From Pseudofabraea citricarpa (lineage: Eukaryota > Ascomycota > Leotiomycetes > Helotiales > Dermateaceae), in contig JAPWGK010000012.1 in NCBI GenBank assembly GCA_029641185.1, positions 372,001 to 436,000 on the forward strand: a DNA stretch of 64,000 nucleotides, read 5' to 3'. The position numbers and the translations under genes are program-made. The notes below the pieces were generated by a model. The model saw nothing but the letters and a program-made list of their open reading frames with translations. It was not told where the DNA came from and ran no database searches. Shown here piece by piece: positions 52,502 to 64,000 of the stretch; position 1 is the first letter of the stretch; the number at the start of each line of letters is the position of its first letter.

Positions 52502-53539
52502 GCGGGGTGAAGTAGGATAGGAATGATGATGGTAGAAAACTAGTTACCTGGAAAATGGCTTCCAGGTAGGAGTCAAGAGGCTCGCCTTGTCTATGTGGCT
52601 TTATGGGATAGCTTGAAGACCCAAATGGCGTCGAGAGGTTGACGTTGGAAGAGATAACCAGCGATACTAGCTCTTGGTTATGGCCCTTGATTCCTGCTCT
52701 CTGATGCAAGTCTAGAGAACTGGATAAAGGATATCTATCTACCTCTGCCTATCGCCTTCAAGCGAGGAACCTCGGAGATTTAGAACCAGACATCCAAGAT
52801 AGTCTCTATAGTTAGAAGGTAGATCAGATACCATAGAACAAACTCGAATAAAGTGGAACTAGGTACAAATCAAAACACGACAAATATAGTTACAAGACCA
52901 AGAAAAAAAAGTCCAGAAAGTAGCGTGGCTAGGCTCACATAGCTCAAACGTGGACAGTAACTGTACAATAGGCTCCATCGGTTGACGTGCTTGTTTCATC
53001 CATCTGTTGCGTAGACCTGTGTACAATTGCGTATACCGCGGTGGCAGATTTCAATGACTCTGCTGTATCTGCCTCAAGACAAGCTTTCTCTGATTTCAGT
53101 TTCACAAACATCTGATCACGCCAACCTACAGTACAGAGTACAGTACTGTGCAGTTCCTGGGTAAGAAGCTGACCAATGCTCAAGTAAGGTTCTAAATGAG
53201 TCACGTCTACATTGTACTGTACGCTGTGATCATCTCACATGCATCAAAGTCAACTACCGCAAACTTCCAATCCCCTCCCTCCTCACCGCTTGGTGTTTGC
53301 TCCGCATACGGAACTGCGAGCATACTGCGTGAGGATTAAGGTAAAGCACTAGCCCCCGCCAAGCTTCGCAATCGGGCAATCGGGGCAGCGGGGCAGGGAA
53401 CGTCTAAGATAGGTATCAGGTGGAGTCTCCTCCATCTTTCTTTCTCTCCGTCTGCAAACACATACTCAAAATTTATTTCCTGTTGAAACCCTGAATCAAG
53501 AAACTACAAAGAAAACAAAAAACAAAAAAACAAACAAAA
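52502..53539. other. Intergenic, no gene seen
   Basis: 1.04 kb. Just before the ATPase start the leader is almost pure A/C (about 53500-53539). No gene was seen, and no metal-response element can be named with confidence. Confidence 0.55.
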
Positions 53540-56500
53540 ATGCCTGTTGTTACTTCTGAGATGCGATCTCGTGCTGGTGCTGGATCATGCGCCCGAGCTG
53601 CGTGCAGCTCTTCTGTTGATTTGGGCACGGGGGTTGCGAAGAAAGCCAATTGCTGTGATGGTAAGTAGGATCTTGGATATGAGAAGGGTGGGTTGATTGA
53701 TCGGAGATCTGTCGCTGACTTTGAGGATGGTGAATGTAGAAGGTTGTCTTGATACAATCGCTCAGAGAGATTGCGAAGCTGAGTGCGAGGCCATAACTGA
53801 TGCTGCGCAGTGCAAAGGTATATCATGTCTTTAATCTACAACATAAGTGCGTACTTACTGGATAATTTAGATACCTCCGAGTCTGGCTGCTGCGGCGGTA
53901 AGGCCAAAGTCAAAAGCGACAATCGCTCAGCTTGCTCCAAGCACAAGCAAACGGCTCGCGAAAGGTATGGCGCGACTCTCGAAGCGCTGGGCTGCATCTG
54001 CAAGGCTTTACTTGCTCGCAATCTGGAGAGTTGCTGCAACACTCCTCTAGGCCAATCTCCTCGCCAATCGAGAAGCTCGGCTTCGTCGTTGAAGTCTTTC
54101 GTCTCGCTTGATCAACGTGCTTCAAGCGAGAAGGGGAAGATGACGGCTCGCACGTCTTGGAAGGGAAATGCAGGGCAAGGTAACAAGACTAAGAGTTGCT
54201 GCACTACTGACAAGCCCAATTTGACACCTGCTGCCCCTAAAAGTTGTTGCGAGTCTGGGCCAGAACCAGTCAAACAAGCAAGCTCTTGTGCATCGGCTAC
54301 ACAGAAGGGCTGCTGCAGCACTGCCAAACCTAAGCTAGGTTCCTTGGTAGCTGCTGGCTCTAAGGACTGTTGCAATCCTGAGCCAGAAATAGTCAAGCAA
54401 GCAAGTTCTTGTAGTGTGTCGGCTACCACAAAGGGCTGCTGCAGCTCGGGTGAGAAGGCTAGCCGTAAGGAATCCGCTCGCACACATGCCTTGTCTTCTG
54501 GAAACTGTTGCTCTTCAGCTGATGAGAGCACCGCAACAATTTCTTCATGTGGTGCAACTAAAGGTCCCAAGAAATGCTGCTCTACCGATAAAGATACCGT
54601 TCTGCAAGCCCCCTCATGCAGCAAAACCCAGCTTTCAACCTGCTGTACGTCTGGCATCGATACTGCAATGGAGTCGTCCTCTTCGAGCAACACTGTAGCC
54701 TCGAAGGGCTGTTGCGCATCACTGTCAAAGGCTTCTATCCTACCAGACAAGTGCTGCACGTCATCAAACAAAGATTCTAAGCAAGACTGTTGCGACACCC
54801 CTAGCAGCCCAAAGCAAGACGCATGTTCCGAAGATGACTGCTGCAGCACTACGAAACTCCCTAATGAAAAGGATATTACAGTAGTAACGAATCCACTTGA
54901 CATCGACCTGGAGCGTGGAAATACAAGTCTAGAGCATGTTATACTGAACGTTCATGGTTTGACTTGTGTTGGTTGCGAGACCAAGTTATCAAGATCTCTC
55001 TTGGCCATCCCTGTTGTCAAGAATGCCCAGACGAGTCTTGTGCTCGGAAGGGCAGAGTTCGATTTTGACAGCAGTGCAAGTTCAGTTGAAAATATCATCC
55101 GTACGATTGAGAAAACCACAGGATTTAGCTGCGAAAAGCTCACAACAATTGGACAGGAACTTGACATTATTCCTGACGGCAACCTGGCTGACTTTATCAA
55201 TCAAACTTTGCCCATAGGAGTTTTTGATGTGGTTGCGATCGACAAACAAACAGTTCGTATTACTTTCGATCCAAGCATAATTGGAGCCAGAGATCTCTTC
55301 GAGAAGGGTTTCGATGCCAGCTTTCAGTTGGCTCCCCTTCGGCCACATGCATCTCTTGAGGCTGGTAAAAGTCATGTTCGAAATACAGGACTTATGACTT
55401 TATTCTCAGCTGCGTGTACAATTCCGGTACTAGTCCTGGCATGGGCACCACTTCCAGAGCGTCATATCCAGTATGGAGGAGCATCTTTGGCCCTAGCTAC
55501 GATTGTACAGTTCGTCGTCGCTGGGCCGTTCTACCCGAGTGCACTGCGAAGTCTGATCTTTACCCATGTTATTGAGATGGACTTGTTGATTGTACTCAGC
55601 ACAACTGCAGCTTATGTATTCTCTGTGATAGCTTTTGCGTACGAAGTCAGTGGTCGTCCACTTTCCACAGGACAGTTCTTCGAAACGAGCACTCTTCTAG
55701 TCACATTGATCATGCTAGGACGTTATGTCAGTGCTTTGGCAAGGCAGAAAGCAGTTGAATCAATTTCAATACGTTCACTACAACCTACCAAAGCTCTTGT
55801 TGTGAACCGTAATGGAACGGAGCAGGAAGTCGACGCTCGCCTTTTGCAGTATGGCGATCACTTCAAGGTTGCACCTGAATCTCGAGTCACCACCGATGGC
55901 CTCATATTATCGGGGATATCTGAAGTTGATGAATCTATGGTCACTGGCGAGGCGAAATTGGTTGAGAAGCAGATTGGTTTATCTGTGATCGCGGGTTCAG
56001 TTAACGGCTCAGGACCTCTCCTTGTGAAATTAACACGCCTTCCAAGCGACAACACCATCAGCACTATCGCAAGCATGGTCGATGATGCTAAGTTTTCGAA
56101 GCCCAAAACACAAGAGATTGCTGACCGGGTAGCTGGGTATTTCGTTCCTGTGGTTGTCGTTTTTACTTTAATCGCCTTCGCTATCTGGATGGCCGTTGGA
56201 ATCGAAGTTCGGAACCAATCCGGTGGCTCAGCCGCTGTGAATGCCATCACATACGCCATCTCAGTTCTTATCGTTTCTTGTCCTTGTGCTATTGGACTAG
56301 CTGTGCCGATGGTAATAGTCATTGCAGGCGGAGTCGCTGCAAAGAACGGAGTCATTTTCAGAACGGCCGAAACAATCGAAATCGCGCGGAATGTTACACA
56401 TGTGGTCTTTGATAAAACAGGCACTCTTACCCAAGGTCGCCTCTCAGTCCATGCAGAGCAGTATCTGACTGAGACACGTGAGGCTACTCAGGCTCTCGTG

Positions 56501-57325
56501 CTGGGTATGACATCCAACATAAAACATCCAGTTGCTTCAGCTATTGCAAAGCACCTCGATGGTCGTGTTAAGCCTTTGATTGTCGAGGGTGTAAAGTCTG
56601 TACCAGGATGTGGTATAGAGGGAACTTGGGGCGGAGTCTCGGTTCGTGCTGGTAACTCTCGATGGTTGAACCTCGAAGAATCCCCAGCTGTGAAAGAACT
56701 TCTTTCCCATGGACTCACCGTCTTTTGTGTCGTCAAAGGCACTCAGACCCTAGCTATCTTTGCCCTACAGGACTCTATACGGCCAGATGCTTATGAGGTA
56801 GTATCAGAGCTTCAGCGACGCAACATTACTATCAGCATCGTCAGTGGTGATGATACCGAAGCTGTCAACTCAATCGGCGCCGATCTTGGACTGTCCCCAA
56901 TGAACGTGAAATCCAGATGCAGTCCCAAAGACAAACAAGACTACATCAAGGATGCCATGGTTGACAAAAACTCGGTAGTTCTATTCTGTGGTGATGGCAC
57001 AAATGATGCTGTAGCCCTCGCACAGGCTCACGTTGGAGTACACATGAATGAAGGTACTGACGTTGCGCAGAGTGCAGCCGATGCTATCCTTCTACGACCT
57101 AGTCTCGCTGGCGTGCTTACTCTGATTGACCTCTCCCGGGCTTCGTTCAACCGAATCGTCTTCAACTTCACGTGGGCATTTGTGTATAACCTGTTCGCCA
57201 TCCTGCTGGCTGGTGGGGCTTTCGTCAACGCGCGCATTCCGCCCGAGTATGCTGGATTGGGTGAAATCGTGAGCGTCCTGCCGGTCATCTTGATCGCACT
57301 ACAGTTGAGATGGGCCAAGTTCTAA
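53540..57325 (+). CDS. P1B-type heavy-metal ATPase (Pca1/CrpA-like)
   Basis: Three exons (53540-53660, 53740-53817, 53871-57325) give 1217 residues, close to the length of yeast Pca1. The first 370 residues carry at least 14 Cys-Cys pairs in repeated contexts (SCCTT, GCCST, NCCSS, KCCST). One HMA-like domain follows, with HGLTCVGC near residues 429-436. The ATPase core has eight probable spans. Landmarks are SGISEVDESMVTGEA, the ion-site motif SCPCAIGLAVPM near residue 868, DKTGTLTQG near 913, the His-Pro (NIKHPVAS) near 950 and GDGTNDAVALAQ near 1107. The CPC motif indicates transport of Cu(I), Cd or similar soft metals out of the cytosol. Which metal is not decided by the sequence. Confidence 0.93.
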
Positions 57326-58911
57326 TTTGGTTGAAGACCAAGGCGGGATCCTTTTCCCCAACTCACGGTTAACTCGAGTTAGGTTTTTGATCTTCGCTGC
57401 AATGGGGTTCCATAGTTAGCAGCTTTTATTTAGCAACCAACCTTAATCCAACCAACCTCATCGTTCGTCGTTCGCCTTTCTTGCCTTGATGATGGGAGAT
57501 GAGATAATGGCGCAAGCTGACTAGGAATAATGCTCTAGCAAGCAAAAAAGCGGACAAGAAGCTCGAGCAGGTCCACATTGGGAACGAACAACACTTCGTT
57601 GCCAGCACAACTATTGAATGCGGCGAGAAATCCAAGGCACGACTTCGCCACATGCAATACAGCCCTCTGGTATGCATAAAAGTACCGGCATGCAATCTTC
57701 GCGGGTTCACACTTCACAGCAAGAATAATAATATCCAAGATTTGGTTGCGACCTGCGCCATCTGCCATCTGCCGTGCAAGGATGGAGACAGCTCAGCCTT
57801 GCCACTTAATATCGATAAGGTGGTATGCGAGTCCGGGGGTGAGGTGGGTACGTTGTAGGTGATCGCGGGCATTTTGACTTCTATCTTTAAACCGACGGCT
57901 TGCTGCGTTCTCATAGTAGTGGCGATGTGATGGTACTGTATGATGCGATGATATGATGCGGTGATGCGATGGATAATCCGGGACACGAAGAACACGAGAT
58001 GAACATTCCTGGTCTTGCTTGTTTCTCTCTGAGTCTCTGGCGGAGAATGGATGGGTAAAAGGGAGAAAAGGGAGAAAATGGAGAGAGAAACAGAAGGGAA
58101 CATCGTTGGATCGCTGACGACAGGGTTCCGCTTTTCTCGATTGGCGGCGCCACCCTTGAGCCTATCAGCGTGAGGCGCCCCTGACCCCCACTAGCCCTTA
58201 GCGTCCCCTTAGCGTCCCCTGCAGGGCCAAGTCAAACGTTTCACCTCCTTGTTTTCCTGCGTCGGTTCCATCCATCCCATCGCATCATCCATCATCCATC
58301 ATCCAGCAATCATCCTCCCCGTGCCACCACCACCTCCACCACCGCATGCCATGCCATGCCATGCCATCCCATCAGGCCCATGAAGCTTCTCATCTGAACT
58401 TTCAACCCTGAACATGGTCTACCCTTCCAATCACCCGCTGCCGCTCGCACCTCTCGGCACCAGCTCAGGCACAGTTGCACATTCACACTCACCCTCACAA
58501 TGACCCGCAAAACAATGGATTTCCGGACCTGGATTCATTGGAGAAGCTCTCCAGGTCTCCAGTTTACCCAGTCCAGTCCAGTGCCAGTCTCCGCTGAGAT
58601 CTCGACCCGATGCCATGCTATGCAGCTAGCACCAGGTCGGATAGCCAATGCGAGGGCCGCACGTCAAGCAGCAACCAGTCTGAGTCTGTTGTTCCAGGCT
58701 CCAGCGTCATAAGGTCGAGGGTAGCAAATTAGGTTAGGGTCCGTCCATGTTTGCCCGTCCAAAGTTCATCTCTTTGACTTTTGCATGCGACTTGATATCC
58801 TCCTCGTCCCCCATTCCTTCACTCTACATTCGTTTCGTACAGAGTCTCCTGCGAGTGATATCTCTTCCTCGCTCACACATTCGTTCTTTGCTGTAATAAA
58901 TATAATTCATC
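57326..58911. other. Intergenic, no gene seen
   Basis: 1.6 kb. It holds CCATG repeats near 58348-58371, ATCC repeats near 58268-58306 and a short tandem GTCCCCTTAGCGTCCC near 58202-58220. Small ORFs were not accepted. Confidence 0.55.
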
Positions 58912-60335
58912 ATGTTGCTCTCGACTTCTGTGGTTGCTTTGCTGGCTGGTGTTGCCGCTGCCCTTCCCTCATCGTAGGTTCACTTGAAACCCCTTGTTCG
59001 GATACCTCGTACTTATACGCAACGCCAGAGAATCGTATCCCAAGAGATCTGTCGACTTCTCTTTTGGTAGTGAGACCGTGAGAGGTTTGAACATTGGCGG
59101 TTGGTTGGTCCTCGAACCTTGGATTACTCCATCGCTATTCGAGAACCTGGATCAATCGTTGGGAATAGTTGACGAGTTTACCCTCACTGAGAAATTGGGT
59201 TCCGAAGCCGCCTTATCCATCCTCCAACCACATGTACGTTACAGTACCAAACTAGTCGGAACCAAACCATAGTTACTGACTTGCTTAGTGGGATTCGTGG
59301 TGTACTTTCGCCGACTTTCAAAAGATAGCCGGTGCCGGTTTTAACACGGTTAGAATACCAATTGGCTATTGGGCTTATTCGCTGGTCGACGGAGAAACAT
59401 ACACTCAAGGTCAAGCGCCTTATATAGATGCTGCGATCGACTGGGCACGCGCGACGGGTCTGAAGATATGGATTGATCTTCATGGAGCTCCAGGATCGCA
59501 AAACGGTTTCGACAACAGTGGACACAAGGTCGCTTCCCCAGGGTGGCAGGAGGGAGATACGGTCGCGCAGACTCTCGCTGTCCTGAACACCATCACGGTA
59601 AAATACGCCCAGCCAGAATATCAAGATGTGGTTGTAGGCATCCAGTTGCTGAATGAGCCATTGGGCTCTGCGTTGGACTTTGAGGAGATTAAGAACTTCT
59701 ATCGATCTGGATTTGATCAAGTTCGTGCTGTCAGCGACACTCCAGTTATCATGCACGATGCCTTTTCCGTACCCAGCACCTGGAATAACTTCCTGTCTGT
59801 AAGCGACAACAACGCCCAGAATGGTAAGATATAACTCCCTCACGCTAATGAAACTCCGCTAACATCACTAGTTGTCGTTGATCACCACGAATATCAAGTA
59901 TTCACCAACGACTTTGTGGCCATGCAACCATGGGAACATCGTCAATTTGTCTGCAATAATGTCCAATCCTATGCTGGAGGAACCGACAAGTGGGTTGTAG
60001 TCGGAGAATGGACCGCAGCCCAAACCGATTGTGCCAAGTACTTGAATGGCTACGGCATCGGAGCTCGATACGACGGTACCTTTGAAGGTTCAAGCTTCGT
60101 CGCTTCCTGCTCTGGTATTGATGACATCTCGACCTGGAGCGAGACATTCAAGAACGACATGCGTGGATATATCGAAGCTCAACTCGAGGCTTTCGAGGCC
60201 CGTACTAGAGGATGGGTGTTCTGGAATTTCAAAGCTGAGCAGGCAGGAGAGTGGAACGCTTTCGCTCTCTTGGATGCGGGAGTTTTCCCCCAACCTCTAA
60301 CAGACAGAAAGTTCAACTCAATCTGTTCCGCTTAG
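58912..60335 (+). CDS. Secreted exo-beta-1,3-glucanase, GH5 family (EXG1-like)
   Basis: Four exons (58912-58973, 59029-59233, 59289-59823, 59872-60335) give 421 residues. A signal peptide (MLLSTSVVALLAGVAAALPS) is followed by a Lys-Arg site (YPKRSVDF) that a Kex2-type protease could cut. The GH5 core begins RGLNIGGWLVLEPWITPSLF. Catalytic residues are visible: the acid/base Glu in IQLLNEPLG and the nucleophile Glu in VVVGEWTAAQTDC. The usual HGAPGSQNGFDNSG and GWVFWNFKAE motifs are present. The enzyme trims beta-1,3-glucan in the wall or medium. There is no GPI signal. Confidence 0.95.
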
Positions 60336-61340
60336 TCTAATTGATTTGTCACGTAATGTATTTTTTTATGTCGGACAGGTCCCGTCGCCTTCTTCGTTAT
60401 TTTTGTTTTTCGGTTGGTTGGCTTGTTGTATGGTTCTGGCTTGAAACAGAGAGGGTGAAAATTTGGTTATAACTATACCCGTAGATGGCTTTTCTGGGCG
60501 GACGATTTGGGAAAGGGAGGAAACCTTTGGCGTATAATTTTCACACTCCTTTAGTTTGAGGATGGATGGAGCTTTTTTACTTCGCTTCTTAGTATACAAA
60601 CTTAGAGAATAGACTGAAGTAGTTTTACGATAGATGAAAAAAAATCATTTACCCGAGACTTATTTTTCAAATTCTTTACATTGTTTAAGCACTATGGTAA
60701 AGCTCTTTACTCGCAGACATTGGTCCTGCTTTTGCAACGAAATATCGCTTGTGAAGAACTTGATAAACATGTTATTATAACTTACCTTAACTAGCAGTTT
60801 GGCTTCACTTCATAACGCCAACGAAATCCCTTATATGTGATATCTGCTGTTAGTGGTTCAACTGCTCCACCAACTAACTAGGGTGATCATGTATGTGATT
60901 TATCATGCTGACACGTGACCAACACATAAATTTGCTGTCTTGTTAACCTAAGTTATTTAGCCTTCCCAATGGTAAGATCGAACCTAATTTAGTCTCTTTT
61001 AGCTTCTAACAAATTTGATAATAGTCCACAAGAAGACGTACAAACCTTCATTCGCTATTTTCAGCTATTGATGCCCGTAAGACGCTTTTAAAAGGGCCTA
61101 GAAAAGGAAAAAATCCCCGGAATATATCCTCACGCGGAGAAAGCAAAGAAAGAAAAATTCTCGCCAAAAAATTGGAGCTTGTCGAGGACCTACCTATCGC
61201 CGACTAAAAAAGCTCCCTTCCACATACCATTGCCAACCCATCTCCAGACGAAGCATCATTAGACACGAAAAAGGAGAAGGGGAGAATAAATCCAAGAGAG
61301 AAAGAAAGAGAGAGAGGGAAAACACAAGCAAAAAACAAGG
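60336..61340. other. Intergenic, no gene seen
   Basis: 1 kb, AT-rich, particularly 60590-61080. The last 60 bases before the WD-repeat gene are GAGAAAGAAAGAGAGA-like. No gene was seen. Confidence 0.55.
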
Positions 61341-62752
61341 ATGTATCTCCTTAACAACACAACAGCGCATCACATCAGCACCCCGCCCGATACGTATATC
61401 TACGACATCGTGCCCGTCCTCGGCGATGCCCTCGTCTCCATCTCCTCCGATGACCAACTGCGAGTGCTCGATCCTGCAAGGTTGGACAAGGACCCCGTCC
61501 ACGTGATCAAGAAGCTGCATGGTGAGGTTACGTGCCTCAAGGCGCTGGATCATGATGCCGGCGTCGTGGTTACGGCTGGTCGCGATGGCTGGGTGAGGGT
61601 TGTAGATGTGAGGGAGGGGAAAGAGGTTGGGAGGGTTGCCAGTGGTGAGTTTTTCGTTTTCTTCTTCTCTTCGTTTTCTGAGTCTTTTGGTTTGAGAGAG
61701 GTTCCGGAAGAAGACTGATTTTGACGACTTCTTTCCGAGAGCTTAGATCAGAATGCACCGATTCTTTCGCTGGCTTGTCAGACTCCTTTTGGGGTTGCGG
61801 CTGGTACCGAGTTAACAAACCATCAGGCTACTGTTTCGATCTGGTGAGTTTTGCTTCTCTTTTTACTTCTTTAGGGGATAGTACATAGACTATTCTTGTT
61901 CTTGACCTTGTTGTGGTTACATATAGAGTAGTGGCTGATGATATATATATTATAGGGACATAAGGAATTTAGGAGAGACCGTGAGACAGTATATTGAGAG
62001 TCATAGCGATGATGTTACGGAGGTAAATGCCCTCATTATCATCCATTTAGAAAGTACAAAAGGCACTAACGGGAATAGTTACAATTTCATCCAACACATC
62101 CATCCATCCTGCTCTCAGGATCAACAGACGGATTAGTAAACATCTACAATACCACAATTGCGGATGAGGAAGAGGCATTGCATCAGACTATCAACCATGG
62201 CTCCTCGATCCACCGCGCTGGCTTCCTCAGTGATACCGACATCTTCGCGCTCTCGCACGATGAGAAATTCTCCATGTATGAGCTCGTGACGGATCCTGAA
62301 GAAGGGGTTGAGGAACCACCGCCTGTTCATTTCGGGGATTTGAGAGAGCTGCTCGGTGGTGAGTATGTAGCGAACGTTGTGAGGAGAGCTGATGGTGGTG
62401 CGGTCGTTGGTTTGGGTACCCATAGGTATTATCTTCTCTCTGCTTTCCTCTTTTTTGGTTTGGAAAGATAACTGACAATTCTTGGGAATTAGTCGTGAGA
62501 GCTTTGATCTCGTCCATTTCAACAAGAATCCGACATGGACGTTTGCTCCTGAGTCAAAGGTCACTTTGTTGGGTGGTCATGGTTCGGAGATTGTCCGATC
62601 GTTCTGCTTCCTTGATACAGTATGTTTTTCTCTTTTCTCTTGTGATTTATTAGTTTGGGTTGGTGATACTAACTTTGCCTTTCCTTTAGCAACAAATGGT
62701 CTTGACTGCAGGTGAGGATGGGATGATCAAGGGTTGGAAAGGAGATCAGTAA
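61341..62752 (+). CDS. WD-repeat protein, WDR89-like
   Basis: Six exons (61341-61644, 61747-61843, 61956-62022, 62079-62425, 62493-62619, 62690-62752) give 334 residues and one clean frame. WD repeat signatures are LVSISSDDQLRVLD, VVVTAGRDGWVRVVDV, HQATVSIWDIRN, LLSGSTDGLVNIYN and VLTAGEDGMIKGWKGDQ at the very end. Five to six blades are recognisable. Size and the spread of repeats fit the WDR89 family, whose role is not settled. All introns are under 115 nt. Confidence 0.85.
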
Positions 62753-63137
62753 TAGCTGGTTAAGGGAGATATGTGGTTAGAAGATCCTGTCTCTCAAACA
62801 CTCTAAATGTAAATAATTACATTAAAAACTATACATCCGCTTCGGTATCTCAAAGGCATCTTTTAGTCAAATAACAAAAAGTCGAAAATCAATTGTAACA
62901 TGACGTTGACATTGACGAGCGGCCGGGCCAACACAGGGCGGGAAAACATGTCGCGTGTTTTGGCGAGAGCAGCCGGAAGAGGACAGCTCGACAGCTTTAC
63001 ATAACGACCAGACCAAGCAAGCCAGGGCATAAAGACCGACCCGCACAACTCATGAAGACCCATCGATCATGACATATTCGCCGCGTCCAGCTTCTGCCGC
63101 GAAGTAAAATCTATCATCTTTGACCCGAGCCGCCAAA
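62753..63137. promoter_or_regulatory. Upstream region of the HRD3-like gene
   Basis: 385 bp between the WD-repeat stop and the next ATG; no gene was seen. It must hold the 3' end signals of one gene and the promoter of the other. Confidence 0.45.
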
Positions 63138-64000
63138 ATGAGGAATCCCAGCCAGTGGCTGATTTGTAAGTCTGCCCTCTGCCCTTCTCCCCTCCTACCT
63201 CGAGAACGATATACTGAGAACTCCCGGGGAATCTAGTGCTCGTACACGTTTTTGCGCTGCTTGCGCTGCTTGCGCATGCTCAGTTGGATAATGGAGATGC
63301 TGTGCCTAGTGCCGAGGGCAGCCCTCAGCCATCTGTCGTAGCTCAACCTTCGTCTGCTGCCCCGCAAGAGACATTTCGAGAGCGCAAAGAGAGCCGAAGG
63401 ACTATTGAGCGTAGGGCCCCATACAATATAATACAGTACTTCATTGTGTCAGCCTAGGTTAATGATTTATATACAGGCGCTGAATTGGTCGACGAGGCTC
63501 TATCTATCTTACACAAATACGATCGATCGATATCCAAACGAACGTCTCGCAAACCGACGGGATTGGTAGGAACTGCCACACAATGGCTGTCACTGCTTAT
63601 ACCACAGCTGTCTATCCAAGGCCCATCATCAGAAGGAAAGGAAGGCCATGAGAAGCAGCTGAAGGGCCCTTTGGCCGAGGGAGTGCGGCTGCTAGAACAC
63701 GCTGCGGAGCTGGAGAATCCCGATGCGCTTTTCGTCCTGGCGCAGATGAATTTCTACGGCAACTTCACCTACCCGAAGAATTACCCCGAGGCGTTTAGGA
63801 GATACCAGCAGCTAGCTTCGTTGGACGGGAATAGCTCAGCACAGCACATGTTAGGTTTTATGTATGCTACGGGTATTGGAGGCGCGGTAGAGAGGGACCA
63901 GGCCAAGGCTCTACTGTACCATACATTTGCTGCGCAGGGCGGAAATGCGAGATCGGAAATGACGCTCGCCTTTCGACACCATAGCGGGATTGGCATGGGC
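63138..64000 (+). CDS. HRD3: ER-associated degradation protein Hrd3/SEL1L, N-terminal part
   Basis: Exons 63138-63165, 63237-63410 and 63477 onward; the gene runs off the window. The joined start MRNPSQWLILLVHVFALLAL is a signal peptide, split by the first intron. After a Ser/Pro-rich luminal segment come Sel1-like repeats: EGVRLLEHAAELENPDALFV, AQHMLGFMYATGIGGAVERD and TLAFRHHSGIGMG. The last two are hallmarks of Hrd3/SEL1L. Hrd3 is the luminal partner that brings misfolded glycoproteins to the Hrd1 ubiquitin ligase. The C-terminal membrane anchor is outside the window. Confidence 0.9.

Noticed and set aside
54112..54903. 263-codon minus-strand ORF rich in Gln/Leu
   Set aside because: It is antisense to the Cys-rich repeats of the ATPase, whose bias keeps the opposite frame open.
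59184..59843. 219-codon minus-strand ORF
   Set aside because: It is a shadow of the exo-beta-1,3-glucanase exons on the other strand.

Overview
The window is nuclear DNA of a filamentous ascomycete (Pezizomycotina; possibly a leotiomycete, but the class cannot be fixed from sequence alone). Genes lie on both strands. They carry short GT-AG introns, mostly 45-120 nt, with GTAAGT/GTATGT-type donors and CTRAY-like branch sites. Intergenic spaces of 0.3-2.7 kb are rich in microsatellites. Some repeats show CpA-to-TpA differences that resemble repeat-induced point mutation (RIP). No tRNA, rRNA or complete transposon was recognised.

Layout. 1-10 kb: end of an alpha/beta hydrolase, an HMO1-like HMG-box protein, an INO4-like bHLH factor and a Maf nucleotide pyrophosphatase, then a 2.3 kb empty stretch. 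10-15 kb: a hypothetical minus-strand gene interrupted by two tandem arrays (6 x 57 bp and 14 x 54 bp). Read in the frame of the gene, both arrays encode pieces of ribosomal protein eS10. Upstream lies a cluster of broken ribosomal-protein fragments (uS2 twice, uS9, uL23, eS10), all in the same orientation. This is the strangest part of the window. 15-24.7 kb: a membrane/coiled-coil protein, mitochondrial threonyl-tRNA synthetase, a 2EXR protein, 2.7 kb of microsatellite-rich DNA and an unknown protein. 26.8-30.3 kb: GCN5, OST5 and RAD1 packed closely. 31-39 kb: an Artemis-like nuclease with an unusual C-terminal extension, a second 2EXR protein and an unknown protein with an internal duplication. 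39.7-52.5 kb: urease, a PA-TM-RING-like ubiquitin ligase, NGG1/ADA3, a small secreted protein, a 2OG-Fe(II) oxygenase and an FRG1-family protein. 53.5-64 kb: a Cys-rich P1B metal ATPase, an exo-beta-1,3-glucanase, a WDR89-like protein and the start of HRD3.

Connections. GCN5 and NGG1 are subunits of the same SAGA/ADA acetyltransferase module and lie 18 kb apart. OST5 and HRD3 act in the ER (N-glycosylation and ER-associated degradation). RAD1 and the Artemis-like protein both belong to DNA damage responses. The rest is ordinary housekeeping and fungal accessory content with no sign of a biosynthetic cluster. Exon coordinates were worked out by hand from splice signals and frame agreement. Those with uncertain ends are marked.
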